Assembly (NCBI GenBank): GCA_014192625.1
Contig: BJHM01000002.1
Location: 1 to 64,000, forward strand
Direction: 5' to 3'
DNA from: Planctomycetota bacterium
GTDB lineage: Bacteria > Planctomycetota > UBA1135 > UBA2386
DNA: 64,000 nucleotides
This document shows positions 62,762 through 64,000 of the stretch, in pieces; within the stretch, counting starts at the first letter, position 1; every line of letters starts with the position of its first letter. Below the pieces are notes generated by a model. That model saw only the letters and a list, made by a program, of their open reading frames with translations, had not been told where the DNA came from and searched no databases. Made by a program: the position numbers and the translations under genes.

Positions 62762-63217
62762 ATGGTTGGCTCCGTTTTAATCGCGGATAACGACGCCGGC
62801 GTACGCGCCTTGCTGGCTGAGATTCTTTCGCACTCGGGGGCGCGCATTGCCGTGGCCGAAGATGGTCAGGATGCGGTCAACCAACTCGATCAGCAGCCAT
62901 TCGACGTATTGATCTGCGATCTCGACATGCCACGCCTCTCGGGCATGGAAGTGCTGGCGCGCGCGAACGCGCTGTCGCAGCCGCCTAGGACGGTGGTCGT
63001 GTCCGGGTTCCTCGATCAAAGCACCAAGGATCGGCTGCAAGCCATCCCCTGTGTGCGGCACGTCCTGCGGAAGCCGTTCGATATTTTGCATTTCCTCGAC
63101 CTTGTGCGCGGCATGTTGCGGGTCGTGGCCAACACTACTTCGGCCCTGCCGCAGCCAACTGTGCTCGGCGCAGAGTCGGGGCACCGCAAGGCGGAGTTGG
63201 GAGCAGGAGGCGAATGA
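62762..63217 (+). CDS. Stand-alone response-regulator receiver protein
   Basis: 151 residues with a CheY-like domain: SVLIADNDAGVRALLAEILS (acidic pair), the phospho-acceptor Asp in FDVLICDLDMPRLSGMEVLA, the switch Ser in TVVVSGFLDQ and the Lys in VLRKPFDILHFLDLVRGML. There is no output domain; the last 30 residues are low-complexity. No histidine kinase gene is nearby. ATG 62762 is preferred over an upstream start at 62663, which lies within mutS2. The stop overlaps aroC (ATGA). Confidence 0.88.
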   Translation: MVGSVLIADNDAGVRALLAEILSHSGARIAVAEDGQDAVNQLDQQPFDVLICDLDMPRLSGMEVLARANALSQPPRTVVVSGFLDQSTKDRLQAIPCVRHVLRKPFDILHFLDLVRGMLRVVANTTSALPQPTVLGAESGHRKAELGAGGE

Positions 63218-64000
63218 ACCCGCTGACTTCACGGTTGAGTTTTCGCACCGCAGGCGAGTCGCATGGCGGATGTGTAGTGGCCATGTTGGAAGGGCTGCCG
63301 CGCGGGCTGTTGCTCGATACGAAAGCGATTGATGCCGAGTTGCGCCGTCGTCAAGGCGGGGCTGGCCGCGGCGGTCGCCAGCGCATGGAGCATGACGCAG
63401 TGAAGGTGCTAGGCGGGCTGCGGCGCGGGCGAACCATCGGCTCGCCACTCTGTTTGCTGGTGGAAAATCGCGATGCCACCATTGATGAACTGCCGGAGCC
63501 GACGCGCCCGCGCCCAGGGCACGCGGACTTGGCAGGTTGCTATCGCTGGCTCGACCGCGACATTCGATCCACTCTCGAGCGGGCTTCCGCGCGGGAGACT
63601 TGTGCGCGCGTGTTGGCCGGCGCAGTGGCAATGCAGTTGCTCGCTACCGCCGATGCCGTGACGTTTGGTTTCGTTCGCAGTGTGCACCGCGTGCGCCTGC
63701 TTGATTCCATCCCGGGCGAGCTTGCGACGAGCGCAGTTGCGGCCTTGCGGCTGCGCCGCGACGCGACCGCGCTCTACACGCTCGATGCGGCAACCTCGGA
63801 TCGCATGCTCGCCGAGGTGCAAGAAGCTGGCCGCAAGCAGGACACGGTGGGTGGCATCGTTGAGGTGCGCTGCGCTGGCCTGTTGCCAGGGCTCGGATCA
63901 TGTTTGCAATGGCACGAGCGGCTCGATGCGCGACTCGCTGCGGCACTGATGTCGATCCCAGCGATCAAGGCCGTCGAGATCGGCGATGGAATTGCAGCGG
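63214..64000 (+). CDS. aroC: Chorismate synthase, 5' part (cut by window end)
   Basis: Last step of the shikimate pathway, EPSP to chorismate, using reduced FMN. The window holds the first 262 codons. Seen: NPLTSRLSFRTAGESHGGCV (the GESHG signature), ELRRRQGGAGRGGRQRMEHD, GRTIGSPLCLLVENRD, PRPGHADLAGCYRWLDRDIR, STLERASARETCARVLAGAV and QDTVGGIVEVRCAGLLPGLG, all family hallmarks. ATG 63214 overlaps the receiver gene's stop and is preceded by a strong AGGAGG, three bases away. The rest lies beyond the window. Confidence 0.95.
   Translation, partial: MNPLTSRLSFRTAGESHGGCVVAMLEGLPRGLLLDTKAIDAELRRRQGGAGRGGRQRMEHDAVKVLGGLRRGRTIGSPLCLLVENRDATIDELPEPTRPRPGHADLAGCYRWLDRDIRSTLERASARETCARVLAGAVAMQLLATADAVTFGFVRSVHRVRLLDSIPGELATSAVAALRLRRDATALYTLDAATSDRMLAEVQEAGRKQDTVGGIVEVRCAGLLPGLGSCLQWHERLDARLAAALMSIPAIKAVEIGDGIAA

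Overview
The window is GC-rich bacterial DNA that reads as a Planctomycetota chromosome. The best markers are a secreted PSCyt1-DUF1549-LamG-DUF1553 protein translationally coupled to a Tat-exported DUF1501 protein (42142-45210 and 40700-42145), a fused SecDF, a secreted endonuclease/exonuclease/phosphatase with a long beta-rich tail, and a remnant of an Ig-like domain. Genus cannot be told. Genes are tightly packed. Many neighbours share a four-base ATGA, GTGA or TTGA stop/start overlap, GTG and TTG starts are frequent, and good Shine-Dalgarno sites are rare. I see no tRNA, rRNA, CRISPR array, insertion sequence or prophage.

Layout. 1-5.1 kb: a glycosyltransferase whose 3' end carries a 77-bp tandem duplication, a HEAT-repeat protein, phosphatidylserine decarboxylase, a LysM lipoprotein and TrmO. 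5.1-12.1 kb: argJ, a very large secreted multidomain metallopeptidase, a 16-unit hexanucleotide repeat and the secreted nuclease-like protein. 12.1-20.2 kb: the arginine cluster, all on the minus strand, in two units (argR-C-B-D-F and argG-H-A). Each unit is headed by two identical-style palindromes, GCATA-N2-TATGC, spaced 21 bp and placed on a TTGAC-type promoter. With argJ this is a complete recycling pathway from glutamate to arginine apart from carbamoyl phosphate supply.

20.2-28 kb: an Ig-domain relic, a DUF218 membrane protein, a DUF2911-like secreted protein, a cysteine-desulfurase-like enzyme, a large TPR-like protein, a small membrane protein, a 578-bp gene-free stretch with a strong inverted repeat, and an MFS transporter. 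28-40.7 kb: housekeeping genes: pyruvate carboxylase, a TSUP permease, HflX, NadB, SecDF, L19, TrmD and riboflavin synthase. 40.7-49.6 kb: the planctomycete DUF1501/DUF1553 pair, a di-haem peroxidase, a GmhA-type isomerase and an amino-acid permease.

49.6-55.5 kb is the most original part. A secreted tandem-duplicated cyanophycinase lies downstream of an Mla-type lipid transport unit (MlaD, MlaF, MlaE). That unit is translationally coupled to an unrecognised lipoprotein made almost entirely of about 17 Trp/Phe-Pro repeats, which I propose as an envelope partner of the transporter. 55.5-64 kb: TrpS, two lipoproteins, a Kdo/WaaP-like kinase, an HU protein, a Cys/Met PLP enzyme, a MutS2 lacking its Smr domain, a stand-alone receiver protein and the start of aroC, cut by the window end.
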